64,000 bases of DNA, taken from assembly GCA_903909815.1 (NCBI GenBank), contig CAIVXG010000180.1:1-64000 (forward strand), given 5' to 3'. This document shows, in pieces, positions 20,478 through 29,209 of the stretch. The notes beneath the pieces are model-generated. The model saw nothing but the letters and a program-made list of their open reading frames with translations. It was not told where the DNA came from and did not search any database. Made by a program: the position numbers and the translations under genes. Position 1 is the stretch's first letter, and each line of letters starts with the position of its first letter. The DNA is from an uncultured beta proteobacterium. GTDB lineage: Bacteria > Pseudomonadota > Gammaproteobacteria > Burkholderiales > Burkholderiaceae_C.

Positions 20478-21305
20478 ATGAAGATCGACCTGCTCGACTG
20501 CTGCGCCCGCCACCCGGCGGCGCGCAGCACGGCGCCAGACGCGCTGCGCCGCTTGAACCTGCACATTTCACAGGGCGAACAGTTGGCAGTGATCGGCCCC
20601 TCGGGCGCGGGCAAGACCACCTTGCTGCATCTGCTGGCGTGCGCGCTGGCGCCGTCGGGCGGTGAGCTGCGGCTGGATCAGAAAAACCCGTGGTCGCTGC
20701 CACGCGCTCGCCTGCATCGGCTGCGCGGCGCGCTGTTCCTGGCGCCGCAGGTGCCACCACTGCCGCCGCGCCAGCGCGTCGTCACCGCCGTGCTGGCGGG
20801 TCGGCTGCCGCACATCGGTCTTTGGCAAAGCCTGCGCAGCCTGGTCTACCCCACCCACATGGCTCAGGCCGAAGCGGCACTAGGGCATTTCGACCTAGCG
20901 GACAAACTGTTCGAGCGCGTCGATCGACTCTCCGGCGGCGAGCGCCAGCGCGTGGGTCTGGCGCGCGCGCTGCTGGCGCAGGCGTCGCTGATCCTGGTGG
21001 ACGAGCCCCTGTCCGCGCTCGACCCGACGCGCGCCAGCCAAGCCATCTGCGCCTTGACACAGGCCGCGCGCGAGCGCGGCGCCAGCCTGGTGACCACGCT
21101 GCACCATGTGGACATGGCGCTGGCGCATTTCCCGCGCATCATCGGTCTGCGCGACGGCGAACTGGTCTTCGACCTGCCTTCCTCCCAGGTCACGCCTGAG
21201 CGCTTGCGCACGCTGTACGCGCAGCACCTGGACGAGCTCAGCGCAGCGCCACCGCTGGCCAGTTTCGATTCGGCGGCGCCGGTGGTGGCGATGCAATGCC
21301 GCTGA
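20478..21305 (+). CDS. phnC: Phosphonate-type ABC transporter ATP-binding protein
   Basis: This ATPase powers the importer encoded around it. The 275-residue protein has Walker A GPSGAGKT (40-47), the signature LSGGERQR, Walker B LILVDEP and the switch-region TTLHHVD. It follows the binding-protein gene by 79 bp and precedes two permease genes. The symbol reflects family resemblance only; no C-P lyase genes are in the window. Confidence 0.88.
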   Translation: MKIDLLDCCARHPAARSTAPDALRRLNLHISQGEQLAVIGPSGAGKTTLLHLLACALAPSGGELRLDQKNPWSLPRARLHRLRGALFLAPQVPPLPPRQRVVTAVLAGRLPHIGLWQSLRSLVYPTHMAQAEAALGHFDLADKLFERVDRLSGGERQRVGLARALLAQASLILVDEPLSALDPTRASQAICALTQAARERGASLVTTLHHVDMALAHFPRIIGLRDGELVFDLPSSQVTPERLRTLYAQHLDELSAAPPLASFDSAAPVVAMQCR

Positions 21306-21318
21306 GGCGCCGAGCAGC

Positions 21319-22155
21319 ATGAGCGGCGCCCTCGCATTGGCACCGACAAGGCGCGACCCGGCCTGGCGCGGCCGCGTGTTCTGGACGGCCTTCGCCTTGC
21401 TGGCGCTGTGGCCGATGCTGGTGGCAAGCGAGTTCAAACCCTGGGTGCTGTGGGCGCCGGAGAGCCTGGGCCCGACGCTCAACTTCCTCGCCGCTTTTGT
21501 TCCGCCCAAAGTCGAGCCCGAATTCCTGGCGATGGTGGCGCGCGAAACCTGGCGCACGGTGGCGATGGCCACCGCCGGCATCACGCTGGCCCTGCTGCTG
21601 GCGATTCCGCTGGCGCTGGCAAGCGTGCGCGTGCTCTCGGTTTCGGCCTTGAGCGGCCAGATGGCGCGGCTGCCAAACAGTCTGCGCCAACTGCTGCGCT
21701 GGCTCATGATCGTGTTGCGCAGCGTGCCTGAACTGATCTGGGCGCTGGTGTTTGTGCGCGTGGTGGGACTGGGGCCGACCGCCGGCGTGCTCGCGATTGC
21801 GCTGACCTATGGCGGCATGCTGGGCAAGGTCTACGCCGAGATTCTGGAAAGCGGCGACACCCATGTGACGACCGGCCTGCTGCGCAACGGCAGCGGCCGC
21901 TTGCAGGCCTTCTGCTACGGACTGTTGCCGCAAAGCGCAGCCGAACTCACGAGCTACACCGTGTATCGCTGGGAATGCGCGATCCGGTCTTCGGCCGTGC
22001 TCGGCTTCGTCGGTGCCGGCGGCCTGGGGCAGACCATGGACTCGTCGCTGAAGATGTTCAACGGCTCCGAAGTCTCGACCATGCTGCTGGTGTTCATGGC
22101 CCTGGTGTGGTTCGCCGATGATGTGAGCGAGCGGATGCGCCGCGCGCTGGGATGA
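21319..22155 (+). CDS. phnE: Phosphonate-type ABC transporter permease 1
   Basis: This membrane permease has about six helices in 278 residues. The ATG at 21319 starts MSGALALAPTRRDPAWRG, 13 bp after phnC; a longer frame upstream is a phnC shadow. The coupling region LRSVPELIWALVFVRVVGLGP and the C-terminal motif WECAIRSSAVLGFVGAGGLGQ are characteristic of PhnE. It overlaps the second permease gene by ATGA. Confidence 0.87.
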   Translation: MSGALALAPTRRDPAWRGRVFWTAFALLALWPMLVASEFKPWVLWAPESLGPTLNFLAAFVPPKVEPEFLAMVARETWRTVAMATAGITLALLLAIPLALASVRVLSVSALSGQMARLPNSLRQLLRWLMIVLRSVPELIWALVFVRVVGLGPTAGVLAIALTYGGMLGKVYAEILESGDTHVTTGLLRNGSGRLQAFCYGLLPQSAAELTSYTVYRWECAIRSSAVLGFVGAGGLGQTMDSSLKMFNGSEVSTMLLVFMALVWFADDVSERMRRALG

Positions 22156-22955
22156 AACACATGGCGCCTTCGCCGGTGTTTGTCGCCCGTGCCAAGGCCG
22201 GCGGGTTTATCGCCGCAGTGGGCTTGCTCGTGTTCCTGAGCTTCTGGAGCCTGGACCTGCAATGGGCCAGGTTCCTTGCACCCGACGCGCTGCGCAAGAT
22301 GGTGCGCTTCTTGGGCGAGCTGTTTCCGCCCAACTTGGAGTTGGCTTTTCTAAGCAAGCTACTTCCGGCGGCGCTGGAGACGCTGGCAATGTCGGCGCTG
22401 GGAACGCTGATCGCAGCGGTCCTGGGTCTGGTTCTGGCCTTGCCCGCGAGCAGGACCCACGCCGATGACTCCGCGCGCTGGCGCGCAGTCACCCGCCTGT
22501 TGCTCAACGCCTTGCGCAGCATCCCCGAACTGGTATGGGCGGCGCTGCTGCTCATCGCCGCCGGCCTGGGGCCTTTCGCCGGCACGCTGGCCCTGGCCCT
22601 GCACACCACGGGCGTGCTCGGGCGACTGTTTGCCGAAGCGATCGAGAACGCGCCGCAAGGCCCTGCCTTTGCGCTTCGAGTGCGTGGCCTGGATGAGCTG
22701 CGGGTGCTCCTCTACGCCACGCTGCCACAGCTGCTGCCGCAGCTGCTGAGCTATACGCTGTACCGGTGGGAAAACAACATCCGCGCCGCCGCCGTTCTGG
22801 GCGTGGTCGGGGCAGGCGGTCTGGGCCAGATGCTGGCTTTCCACATGGGGCTATTCCAGATGGGCGAAACCAGTTCGGTGCTGATCGCGATGATCACGCT
22901 GGTGGCCTTGGTGGACGCACTGAGCTATGGCGCCCGGCGCCTGATGTCGAGCTAA
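22152..22955 (+). CDS. phnE: Phosphonate-type ABC transporter permease 2
   Basis: A second PhnE-like permease of 267 residues carries the same motifs as its neighbour (LRSIPELVWAALLLIAAGLGP and WENNIRAAAVLGVVGAGGLGQ). The two probably form a heterodimeric channel. The start overlaps the first permease stop by ATGA. It is the last gene of the operon and converges with the gene at 23016. Confidence 0.87.
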   Translation: MKHMAPSPVFVARAKAGGFIAAVGLLVFLSFWSLDLQWARFLAPDALRKMVRFLGELFPPNLELAFLSKLLPAALETLAMSALGTLIAAVLGLVLALPASRTHADDSARWRAVTRLLLNALRSIPELVWAALLLIAAGLGPFAGTLALALHTTGVLGRLFAEAIENAPQGPAFALRVRGLDELRVLLYATLPQLLPQLLSYTLYRWENNIRAAAVLGVVGAGGLGQMLAFHMGLFQMGETSSVLIAMITLVALVDALSYGARRLMSS

Positions 22956-23015
22956 TTCCGCGGTGAACCGGGGTTATAGGCTCTGGTCCGAAAACCGGGA
23001 CAGCCCCGCATCACC

Positions 23016-23573
23016 TCATGAATTGACGGGTGTCTTGTGCACAAATTGTGCAAATGCTTCCAGTTCGGCTTTACCTTCGGGGGTGGAGAAATAGGTCTTG
23101 CCCAGTGGCGTTGCATATTTCAGCAGGTTTTCCACCAACTGACCGGCCGCATCCAATTGCTTGAAATTGCGCGACACAAACTTACCCAGCTTTTGCCCTT
23201 TCTTGTAGCGACTGGGGGCTCCTGCACTCTTGTCCAGTTTCACCTGGATGAGAACTTGCTCACTGCGATTGCTGGTTTTGGCGACCTTGGGCAGGCTCTT
23301 GCCCTTGGCGGCCCGAGCCCGCGGAGCCACGGTACCGGCGGCGGCGCGTGCAATCACCTCGGCCGAGAATACCGATTGAATCTCGATGGCATTGTCGGCA
23401 ATCAATTGCCTGACCGATTCAATTGCCTGGCTGCGCTCGGCTGCTGATTTTTGCGCCTTACTCACCAGTGCCGACAGTTCCTCTTGTTCAGTTTGGCTAA
23501 TCAGTAGCTGCGCCAGCTTTCCCTGCAGATTGGAAAACCGGAATTGCTCGTCAGATGAAAGGTATTTCAACAT
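23016..23573 (-). CDS. Unrecognised 185-residue basic protein
   Basis: I do not recognise this family. The N-terminal ~75 residues look helical and possibly coiled-coil (SDEQFRFSNLQGKLAQLL, ERSQAIESVRQLIADNAIEI). A basic Ala/Lys linker follows (APRARAAKGKSLPKVAK), then a C-terminal part with SRYKKGQKLGKFVSRNFKQL. A helical oligomerisation region, flexible linker and basic C terminus recall nucleoid-associated proteins such as H-NS, but the H-NS DNA-binding signature is absent. The gene is less GC-rich than its neighbours and faces rpoH across an upstream region containing a strong palindrome. It could be a recent arrival. Confidence 0.6.
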   Translation of the reverse strand: MLKYLSSDEQFRFSNLQGKLAQLLISQTEQEELSALVSKAQKSAAERSQAIESVRQLIADNAIEIQSVFSAEVIARAAAGTVAPRARAAKGKSLPKVAKTSNRSEQVLIQVKLDKSAGAPSRYKKGQKLGKFVSRNFKQLDAAGQLVENLLKYATPLGKTYFSTPEGKAELEAFAQFVHKTPVNS

Positions 23574-23650
23574 GGCAATACTTTCGGTAGTTGTGATGGG
23601 TGGCAGGATTTTACTGTTTAGTGGTTACTGATTACCTTGAATTTCTGCCA

Positions 23651-23688
23651 ATTTTCAAAAAATTGACAATTGTCAATTATTGGAAAAT
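23651..23688. promoter_or_regulatory. 38-bp palindrome between two divergent genes
   Basis: A perfect 18-bp palindrome (AATTGACAA then TTGTCAATT, 23661-23678) lies at the centre of a longer symmetric element with outer arms ATTTTC (23651-23656) and GAAAAT (23683-23688) about the same axis. Only two of the 19 base pairs fail to match. It lies between the 185-residue protein gene (minus) and rpoH (plus), where an operator would be expected. The binding protein is unknown. Confidence 0.6.
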
Positions 23689-23737
23689 CTGGCTCGGCAC
23701 CATTGAGGCCGTTGTCACTGGGGGTTTCACAAGAGCT

Positions 23738-23764
23738 TTAGCACTCTAACCAATAGAGTGCTAA
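23738..23764 (+). promoter_or_regulatory. CIRCE element (HrcA operator) upstream of rpoH
   Basis: The arms TTAGCACTC (23738-23746) and GAGTGCTAA (23756-23764) are separated by exactly 9 bp, matching the CIRCE consensus base for base. CIRCE is the operator of the heat-shock repressor HrcA and normally controls groESL and dnaK operons. It ends 36 bp before the rpoH start, a position suited to repression. A possible -35 (TTGTCA, 23712-23717) lies just upstream. Confidence 0.92.
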
Positions 23765-23800
23765 CATCGCATCCATGTCTTTTTCCGAAGGAGTTCCGGC

Positions 23801-24742
23801 ATGACTACCCTCTCTGGCACATCGACGTCCGCTCTCACCCTGGCCAACCCCTGGGCACTGGTGCCGCCGCTGGGCAATCTGGACGCCTACATCTCGGCCG
23901 TGAACCGCCTGCCCATGCTGACACTGGAGCAGGAGCAGGAGTTCGCCCGCAAGATGCGCGCCGACAATGACGTGGAGGCGGCCGGCAAACTGGTGCTGTC
24001 GCATCTGCGCTTGGTCGTTTCCGTGGCCCGTCAGTACCTCGGTTACGGCCTGCCCCACGGCGACCTGATCCAGGAAGGCAACGTGGGCCTGATGAAGGCG
24101 GTGCGCCGGTTCGACCCCGATCATGGCGTGCGTCTGGTGAGCTACGCGCTGCACTGGATCAAGGCCGAAATTCACGAATACATCCTGAAGAACTGGCGCA
24201 TGGTCAAGGTCGCGACGACCAAGTCCCAACGCAAGCTGTTCTTCAACCTGCGCTCCATGAAACAGGGCTTCAAGGCCGAAGCTGCTGCGGACAACGAGGC
24301 AACGCACCGCGACACCTTGAACGAATCAGAAATCGAGTCCATGGCGCGCGACCTCAAGGTCAAACGCGAGGACGTGATCGAGATGGAGACGCGCTTGTCG
24401 GGGGGCGACGTGATGCTGGACCCGGGGCCCAACGAAGACGGTGAAGACGGCTTCGGACCGATTGCCTATCTGGCTGACGCCCGGCACGAACCCACGGCCG
24501 TGATCGAGGCGCATCAGCGTGATTTGCTCGCCAGCGACGGCATCGCCATGGCGCTGGAGGAGCTCGACGAGCGTAGCCGCACCATCGTGCAGGAGCGCTG
24601 GCTCAAGGTGAACGACAACGGCTCAGGCGGCATGACGCTGCACGAACTGGCAGCCGTCTATGGCGTGAGCGCCGAGCGCATCCGTCAGATTGAAGTCGCC
24701 GCCATGAAGAAGATGAAGAAGACGCTGGCGCAATACGCCTGA
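23801..24742 (+). CDS. rpoH: Heat-shock sigma factor RpoH (sigma-32)
   Basis: RpoH directs RNA polymerase to heat-shock promoters. The 313-residue protein has region 2 (HLRLVVSVARQYLGYGLPHGDLIQEG), the RpoH box QRKLFFNLR (143-151) that identifies sigma-32 and mediates turnover control, and region 4 with the helix-turn-helix LHELAAVYGVSAERIRQIE. GAAGGAG lies 8 nt before the ATG. The upstream CIRCE suggests HrcA repression in addition to the usual post-transcriptional control. Confidence 0.97.
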   Translation: MTTLSGTSTSALTLANPWALVPPLGNLDAYISAVNRLPMLTLEQEQEFARKMRADNDVEAAGKLVLSHLRLVVSVARQYLGYGLPHGDLIQEGNVGLMKAVRRFDPDHGVRLVSYALHWIKAEIHEYILKNWRMVKVATTKSQRKLFFNLRSMKQGFKAEAAADNEATHRDTLNESEIESMARDLKVKREDVIEMETRLSGGDVMLDPGPNEDGEDGFGPIAYLADARHEPTAVIEAHQRDLLASDGIAMALEELDERSRTIVQERWLKVNDNGSGGMTLHELAAVYGVSAERIRQIEVAAMKKMKKTLAQYA

Positions 24743-24789
24743 GTTGACGGCGCATCAGCCAAATATCACTTCCAAGTCTAGGCGCAGCG

Positions 24790-25401
24790 CTAATTCAAAA
24801 GCTGTTTGATGTCCGCGGCGACGCCAGGAGCGCCGCTGCCATAGCGCAAGAACAGTCGCACGTGCCCCTCTGGATCGAACACATAGCTGCCGGCCGAATG
24901 GTCCAGGGTGTAGCTGGTGGGCGTGGGCCCATCGACCTTCTTGTAGTAGATCTTGAATTCCTTGGCCACATCCGGCAGCTTTTCCACGCTGGTGTACAGG
25001 GCCAGAAAGCTTGGATCGAAGTTCGCCATATAGGCCTTGAGCAAAGCCGGCCGGTCGCGCTCCGGGTCCAACGTGACGAACAGGCCCTGCAGCTTGTCGC
25101 CCTGGGGTCCCAGCAGTTTTTTCACCTCGGCCAGTTCCACCATGGACGTGGGGCACACATCCGGACATTGGGTGTAGCCGAAAAACACGACCACGACCTT
25201 GCCCTTGAAGTCCTTCAGGCTGCGCGGCTGACCGTTATGGTCGGTGAGCTGGAATTCGCGCGCATACTCCGCGCCGGTGATGTCGATGGCGTTGAACTTG
25301 GGCTTGTCCTCGGAGCATCCGACCAGCGCCAGAATTGAAACCGCCGCCAGCACCAGCCATGCGCGACGCGGCATGGACGTCGAAGTGAATAACGATTTCA
25401 T
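24790..25401 (-). CDS. SCO1/SenC copper chaperone lipoprotein
   Basis: SCO proteins deliver copper to the CuA site of cytochrome oxidase subunit II and act as thiol reductases. The 203-residue product has a lipoprotein signal ending LALVGC (Cys29), a thioredoxin-like fold, the copper motif CPDVC (Cys79, Cys83) and the distal ligand His165 (LDHSAGSY). All three ligands are present. It is the last gene of the minus-strand cta operon and converges with rpoH. Confidence 0.95.
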   Translation of the reverse strand: MKSLFTSTSMPRRAWLVLAAVSILALVGCSEDKPKFNAIDITGAEYAREFQLTDHNGQPRSLKDFKGKVVVVFFGYTQCPDVCPTSMVELAEVKKLLGPQGDKLQGLFVTLDPERDRPALLKAYMANFDPSFLALYTSVEKLPDVAKEFKIYYKKVDGPTPTSYTLDHSAGSYVFDPEGHVRLFLRYGSGAPGVAADIKQLLN

Positions 25402-25408
25402 GGTGTCC

Positions 25409-26290
25409 TTAAAGCAGGTAGTGATCCAGCAGCAAGCCGGCGAAGAGCGCGCTCAAATGAATCAACGAAAACCGGAATGTACGCCGCGCCAGGGCGTCGG
25501 AGTACTCCTGCCATAGCCAGAACCCGTGAGCACAAAAACCCAGACTCAGGACCGCGGCAAACAGCAAATACAGCCACGAACTCATGCCATAAACAAAGGG
25601 CATTAGGCAGGCGGCAAACAGCAGCAGCGTGTACAAGAAGACCTGTAGCCGCGTGAATTCATTGCCGTGCGTCACCGGCAGCATGGGCAGGCCCGACTTG
25701 CGGTAATCCTCCACGCGGTACAGCGCCAGCGCCCAAAAATGTGGTGGCGTCCAAAGAAAGATGATGAGGAACAGGATCATCGCCTCGGGCCCGACGCCGC
25801 CCGTCATCGCAGCCCAACCCAGCACCGGAGGCATCGCGCCCGAGGCGCCGCCGATCACGATGTTCTGTGGCGTCAGCGGCTTGAGAATCACGGTGTAGAC
25901 CACGGCGTAGCCGACAAAGGTGGCAAAGGTCAGCCACATGGTCAGCGGGTTCACCCAAAAATAGAGCAGCGCCGAACCGGCCGAGCACAGCAGCATCGAA
26001 AAGCTCAGGGCCTGCCAGTCGCTGAGTTCACCCTTGGCTGTGGGGCGCCAGGCGGTGCGACGCATCTTGGCGTCGATGCCCTTTTCAACCAGGCAATTGA
26101 AGGCCGCGGCCGCACCGGCGACGAGCCAGATCCCCACACAGGCGAGCGCCGCCAGCCGTACCTGATCCCAACTGGGGACGCCGGGAACCGCCAGCACCAT
26201 GCCAATCAGCGCGCAGAAAACGATCAGTTGAATCACGCGCGGCTTGGCCAGCGCGTAGTACTGTTTAAAGATCATGACACTGTGTTTCAT
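25409..26290 (-). CDS. ctaB: Protoheme IX farnesyltransferase
   Basis: CtaB (CyoE) converts heme b to heme O by adding a farnesyl group. The 293-residue polytopic protein has the prenyl-diphosphate motifs [15 protein letters not shown] and the second acidic/aromatic region [19 protein letters not shown], plus [20 protein letters not shown]. The start at 26290 overlaps ctaA by ATGA. Its product is the substrate of CtaA next door. Confidence 0.96.
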   Translation of the reverse strand: MKHSVMIFKQYYALAKPRVIQLIVFCALIGMVLAVPGVPSWDQVRLAALACVGIWLVAGAAAAFNCLVEKGIDAKMRRTAWRPTAKGELSDWQALSFSMLLCSAGSALLYFWVNPLTMWLTFATFVGYAVVYTVILKPLTPQNIVIGGASGAMPPVLGWAAMTGGVGPEAMILFLIIFLWTPPHFWALALYRVEDYRKSGLPMLPVTHGNEFTRLQVFLYTLLLFAACLMPFVYGMSSWLYLLFAAVLSLGFCAHGFWLWQEYSDALARRTFRFSLIHLSALFAGLLLDHYLL

Positions 26291-27396
26291 GCAGACACCT
26301 GCTGAGATGTTCGCCCGGCACACAGTGCCCAGACCAGCACCATTACCAAGGCGGCAGCGCCGCCCGTGTGCAGCACTGCCGCTGCAATTGGCCAACCCAG
26401 CACCACATTGCTCAAACCGGTGGCGAACTGCGCCAGCGTCAGTCCGAACAGCCAACGCGATTGCGCGCGCAAACCTGTCATGCGCCACAAGCGCCAACTC
26501 AAACCCGCGAGCGCGGCAAACACCACGGCGGCAAAGAGCCGATGCGCGATATGGATCGCTGTCAGCGCTTCGAACCCCAGGAATTTTCCGTCCGCCGTCA
26601 TGCCCAGTTCACGCCACAGGCTGAAGCCCGCACCAAAGTCCATCAGCGGCCACCACGCGCCCTGACACTTGGGAAACTCGGCGCAGACCAGCACCGCGTA
26701 GTTGGTGCTGACCCAGGCGCCCAGCGCCGCCTGCAGCGCGACCAGCGTCAGCACGAAGCCGACGAGCTGGCGCTGTGTGCCGCACAGCACAGGCAGACCC
26801 GCGTCGCGCTGCGCCAGTCCCGTCGCCTGCACCGTCAGCAAAGCGAGCAGGATCAGGCCACCGAGCAGGTGCAAAGTCACGATTGCGGGAAAGAGTTTCA
26901 TGGTCACGGTGAGCGCACCGAACGCGCCTTGAACGCAGACCCAGACCAAGGTCGCCGTCGCCCACCAGGGGCTGAGTGGCGACCGTCGCCGGCGATGCCA
27001 TTGCCATGCGGTCAGCACGATGATGAGTCCGCCCACGGCCGTGGCCAGGTAGCGGTGCAGCATTTCAATCCAGGCCTTGCCATGCGTCACCGGGCCTGTG
27101 GGCATGCTCGACTGCGCGCTCGCGATTTGCGTGTGCGCCTCCAACGGTGAGGACTGGCCGTAGCAGCCGGGCCAATCGGGGCAACCCAGGCCGGAATCGG
27201 TCAGGCGGGTGAAGGCGCCAAACAGCACCAGGTCAAAACTCAGGAACAGCGTCAACACCGTCAACGCCTGCAGGCGCCGGGTTGCGGTGCGATTGCGCTG
27301 AACCACCCAGAGCAGCGGCGCCAGCGCCAGCACAGCGCCCAGCAGCAGCACGCGCCACAGCGGCGACAAATCGTAAAGAGCTTGGGCCGCCATCAT
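26287..27396 (-). CDS. ctaA: Heme A synthase CtaA/COX15
   Basis: CtaA oxidises heme O to heme A, the cofactor of aa3-type oxidases. The 369-residue protein has eight predicted membrane helices. Heme-ligand histidines lie in [12 protein letters not shown] and [11 protein letters not shown], with others in IVTLHLLGG and VLHTGG. The motif [19 protein letters not shown] is characteristic and includes a conserved Cys pair. The start gives an ATGA overlap with the upstream SCO-like gene. Confidence 0.95.
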   Translation of the reverse strand: MMAAQALYDLSPLWRVLLLGAVLALAPLLWVVQRNRTATRRLQALTVLTLFLSFDLVLFGAFTRLTDSGLGCPDWPGCYGQSSPLEAHTQIASAQSSMPTGPVTHGKAWIEMLHRYLATAVGGLIIVLTAWQWHRRRRSPLSPWWATATLVWVCVQGAFGALTVTMKLFPAIVTLHLLGGLILLALLTVQATGLAQRDAGLPVLCGTQRQLVGFVLTLVALQAALGAWVSTNYAVLVCAEFPKCQGAWWPLMDFGAGFSLWRELGMTADGKFLGFEALTAIHIAHRLFAAVVFAALAGLSWRLWRMTGLRAQSRWLFGLTLAQFATGLSNVVLGWPIAAAVLHTGGAAALVMVLVWALCAGRTSQQVSA

Positions 27397-28121
27397 TGAC
27401 TTTGTTGCCCCCAGGCGGCGGAGGCGCGTAACAGGGGATCCAGATCACGCCGCGCTTTGGAAGCACCCGCAGCGTCGAATTGCGCGGGGAAACGCATCAT
27501 GGTATTGCCCAAGGGATCAACCACGAACAGGTGTTGCTCCAGTGTGTGGCCAGGTGCCGCCAGCAACCACTGCTCCAGTGTTGCCGGGGCGACGCGCAGC
27601 ACCACCGCATCCTTCAAGCCCTGCGTCAGGGCCTTGTCCACCGCCGTCTGGTCGCTGATCAACCACACCCAATCCACCCGCTCCTGGTCGTGGCCCAGGG
27701 TGGCGTGCAACTGGCGCGCCAACAGCAGCCGCCGCTGGCATTCGTCGGGGCAGGCGCCGCCCGCCACCACGACCAACAGCCAATGCCCCTTGAGCGCCGA
27801 CAGCTGCCTGGAGGCGCCCTCCAGTGTGAGCCCCAACTGGTTGGGAATGGCACGAACCGGGGCAATCAGTTCACCGTAGCCGGCACGCCCTTGCGGACGC
27901 ACCACGTAGTAGGCGAAGTAGGCGGCGATCACCGGCAGCGAGCACACCAGCATGATGGCCAGCATCTTCCAGCGACCATGAATCGGCATCGGCTCCGCTG
28001 CGGCCTCACGTGCGGAGGGAAGGGAGTGCACCATCAACTCCAGCGCCTCGCTTGCCTGCGGCGCGGACGGAGAATGGGGGAGCGGGCTAGTGGACAATTT
28101 ATTTTCGCCTGTAGAGATCAT
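27393..28121 (-). CDS. Membrane-anchored SCO-like thiol protein
   Basis: The 242-residue protein has a ~50-residue cytoplasmic N terminus, one transmembrane helix (~52-74), and a periplasmic domain with VVAGGACPDECQRRL, a CxxxC motif (Cys124, Cys128) like that of SCO proteins, ending in HLFVVDPLGNTMMRFP, which resembles the SCO strand near the active site. A distal copper-ligand His is not obvious. Its place between ctaA and SURF1 supports a role in oxidase assembly, perhaps as a thiol reductase for CuA. The start at 28121 overlaps the SURF1 stop by ATGA; an internal ATG at 27989 is an alternative. Confidence 0.75.
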   Translation of the reverse strand: MISTGENKLSTSPLPHSPSAPQASEALELMVHSLPSAREAAAEPMPIHGRWKMLAIMLVCSLPVIAAYFAYYVVRPQGRAGYGELIAPVRAIPNQLGLTLEGASRQLSALKGHWLLVVVAGGACPDECQRRLLLARQLHATLGHDQERVDWVWLISDQTAVDKALTQGLKDAVVLRVAPATLEQWLLAAPGHTLEQHLFVVDPLGNTMMRFPAQFDAAGASKARRDLDPLLRASAAWGQQSQ

Positions 28122-28861
28122 GTTGGGTCGGGCCGGCCAGGTTCACTGCCCATTCTCCTGCCGAAGCTCGCATAGCCGTAGAACACCAGCAGCGCCGCCG
28201 CCATGCCGAACCATTGCAGGGCGTAGCTCTGATGCATGGGAACCCGGTCCTCGGGTGCTTGCCAATCCCGTACCAAGCCATCGTGCGCATCGTCTCGGTT
28301 TTGCAGCAGCAGCACCGGTTGCACGGGATATTGCACCAGCAGCGCGAAGCGCGGCAAATCCATTTGCATCCACAGTTGCGTGCGCGCCTCCGCGTGCTCT
28401 GGCATCAATAGAAACTTTTTCACCAACGGCACATCGGCAATGCCGCGGACCTCGACCACGCCTTCGGGCGTGGGCACCTTGGGCAGGATCTTGCGGCCGT
28501 TGGGCCAGCCCACCCAGCCCCGATTCACCAGGATCCGGGTCTCGCTGCCCTCGATTTTCAAAGGCGTCACCACATGCAGCCCGGCCACGCCATTGTGCTG
28601 CCGATTGTCGACAAAGAAACCCTGCTCGAACTCGTAGCGACCGCGCACTGTGATCGGAGCGTCACGCAGCGCTTGCGGGTCCACGAGCGCGCCGCTGATG
28701 GGCAACGGGCCCAGTTTCGCGCGTGTCGCAAACAACAAGCGCTCTGCCAGCAAGCGCTCGCCCTTGCCCGCCTGCCACAAACCCAGGTACACGAACAGTG
28801 CCATCAGACACAGCGTTGCGAGCGTGGGGATCAGACGGGGTTGGAAACGCAGTTCTTGCAT
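28118..28861 (-). CDS. SURF1-family oxidase assembly protein
   Basis: SURF1 helps insert heme A into subunit I of cytochrome oxidase. The 247-residue product shows the classic topology: an N-terminal helix (~11-29), a periplasmic domain with GRYEFEQGFFVDNRQHNGVAG and ILVNRGWV, and a C-terminal helix ending QSYALQWFGMAAALLVFYGY. It begins an overlapping run SURF1, SCO-like, ctaA, ctaB, SCO1. Confidence 0.94.
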   Translation of the reverse strand: MQELRFQPRLIPTLATLCLMALFVYLGLWQAGKGERLLAERLLFATRAKLGPLPISGALVDPQALRDAPITVRGRYEFEQGFFVDNRQHNGVAGLHVVTPLKIEGSETRILVNRGWVGWPNGRKILPKVPTPEGVVEVRGIADVPLVKKFLLMPEHAEARTQLWMQMDLPRFALLVQYPVQPVLLLQNRDDAHDGLVRDWQAPEDRVPMHQSYALQWFGMAAALLVFYGYASFGRRMGSEPGRPDPT

Positions 28862-28910
28862 GGGCCAGGGTCAAAACGGATAATGATGCAACACATTCTC
28901 TGGAGGCAGC

Positions 28911-29123
28911 ATGCTGACAAAAATTCTCATCCTCGGCCTACTGGCTTTGATCGTCATCAGCCTGTTCAGCGCACTCGCCATGCTGGCACGCAACGATGAC
29001 CAGGCCAAGCGCGAACGCGTGGTGAAGGCGCTGACAGTGCGCGTCTCACTGTCGATGGGCTTGCTTCTGGTGCTGTTGGCTGGGCTCTATTTCGGCTTCA
29101 TTCCCCCGTCAGGCCTGAAATGA
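28911..29123 (+). CDS. DUF2909 twin-transmembrane small protein
   Basis: The 70-residue protein has two hydrophobic helices (~4-24 and ~44-66) joined by a charged loop (RNDDQAKRERVVKALTVR). This fits the DUF2909 family often found beside SURF1 in proteobacterial cta loci. CTGGAGG precedes the ATG. Function is unknown; location suggests a link to cytochrome oxidase. It is divergent from SURF1 and convergent with ctaE. Confidence 0.8.
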   Translation: MLTKILILGLLALIVISLFSALAMLARNDDQAKRERVVKALTVRVSLSMGLLLVLLAGLYFGFIPPSGLK

Positions 29124-29209
29124 AGCGGCTCCATGGTGGGTCTTGAAACGGCCCGCCTTCAGCCCGCGCCGCCTTGCGCAGCCGTCACCTGAAAGTCAGG
29201 CTGCAAGTC

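Noticed and set aside
23651-23688. Palindrome as an intrinsic terminator
   Set aside because: It lies upstream of both flanking genes, which are divergent, so no transcript should end there, and the stem is AT-rich.
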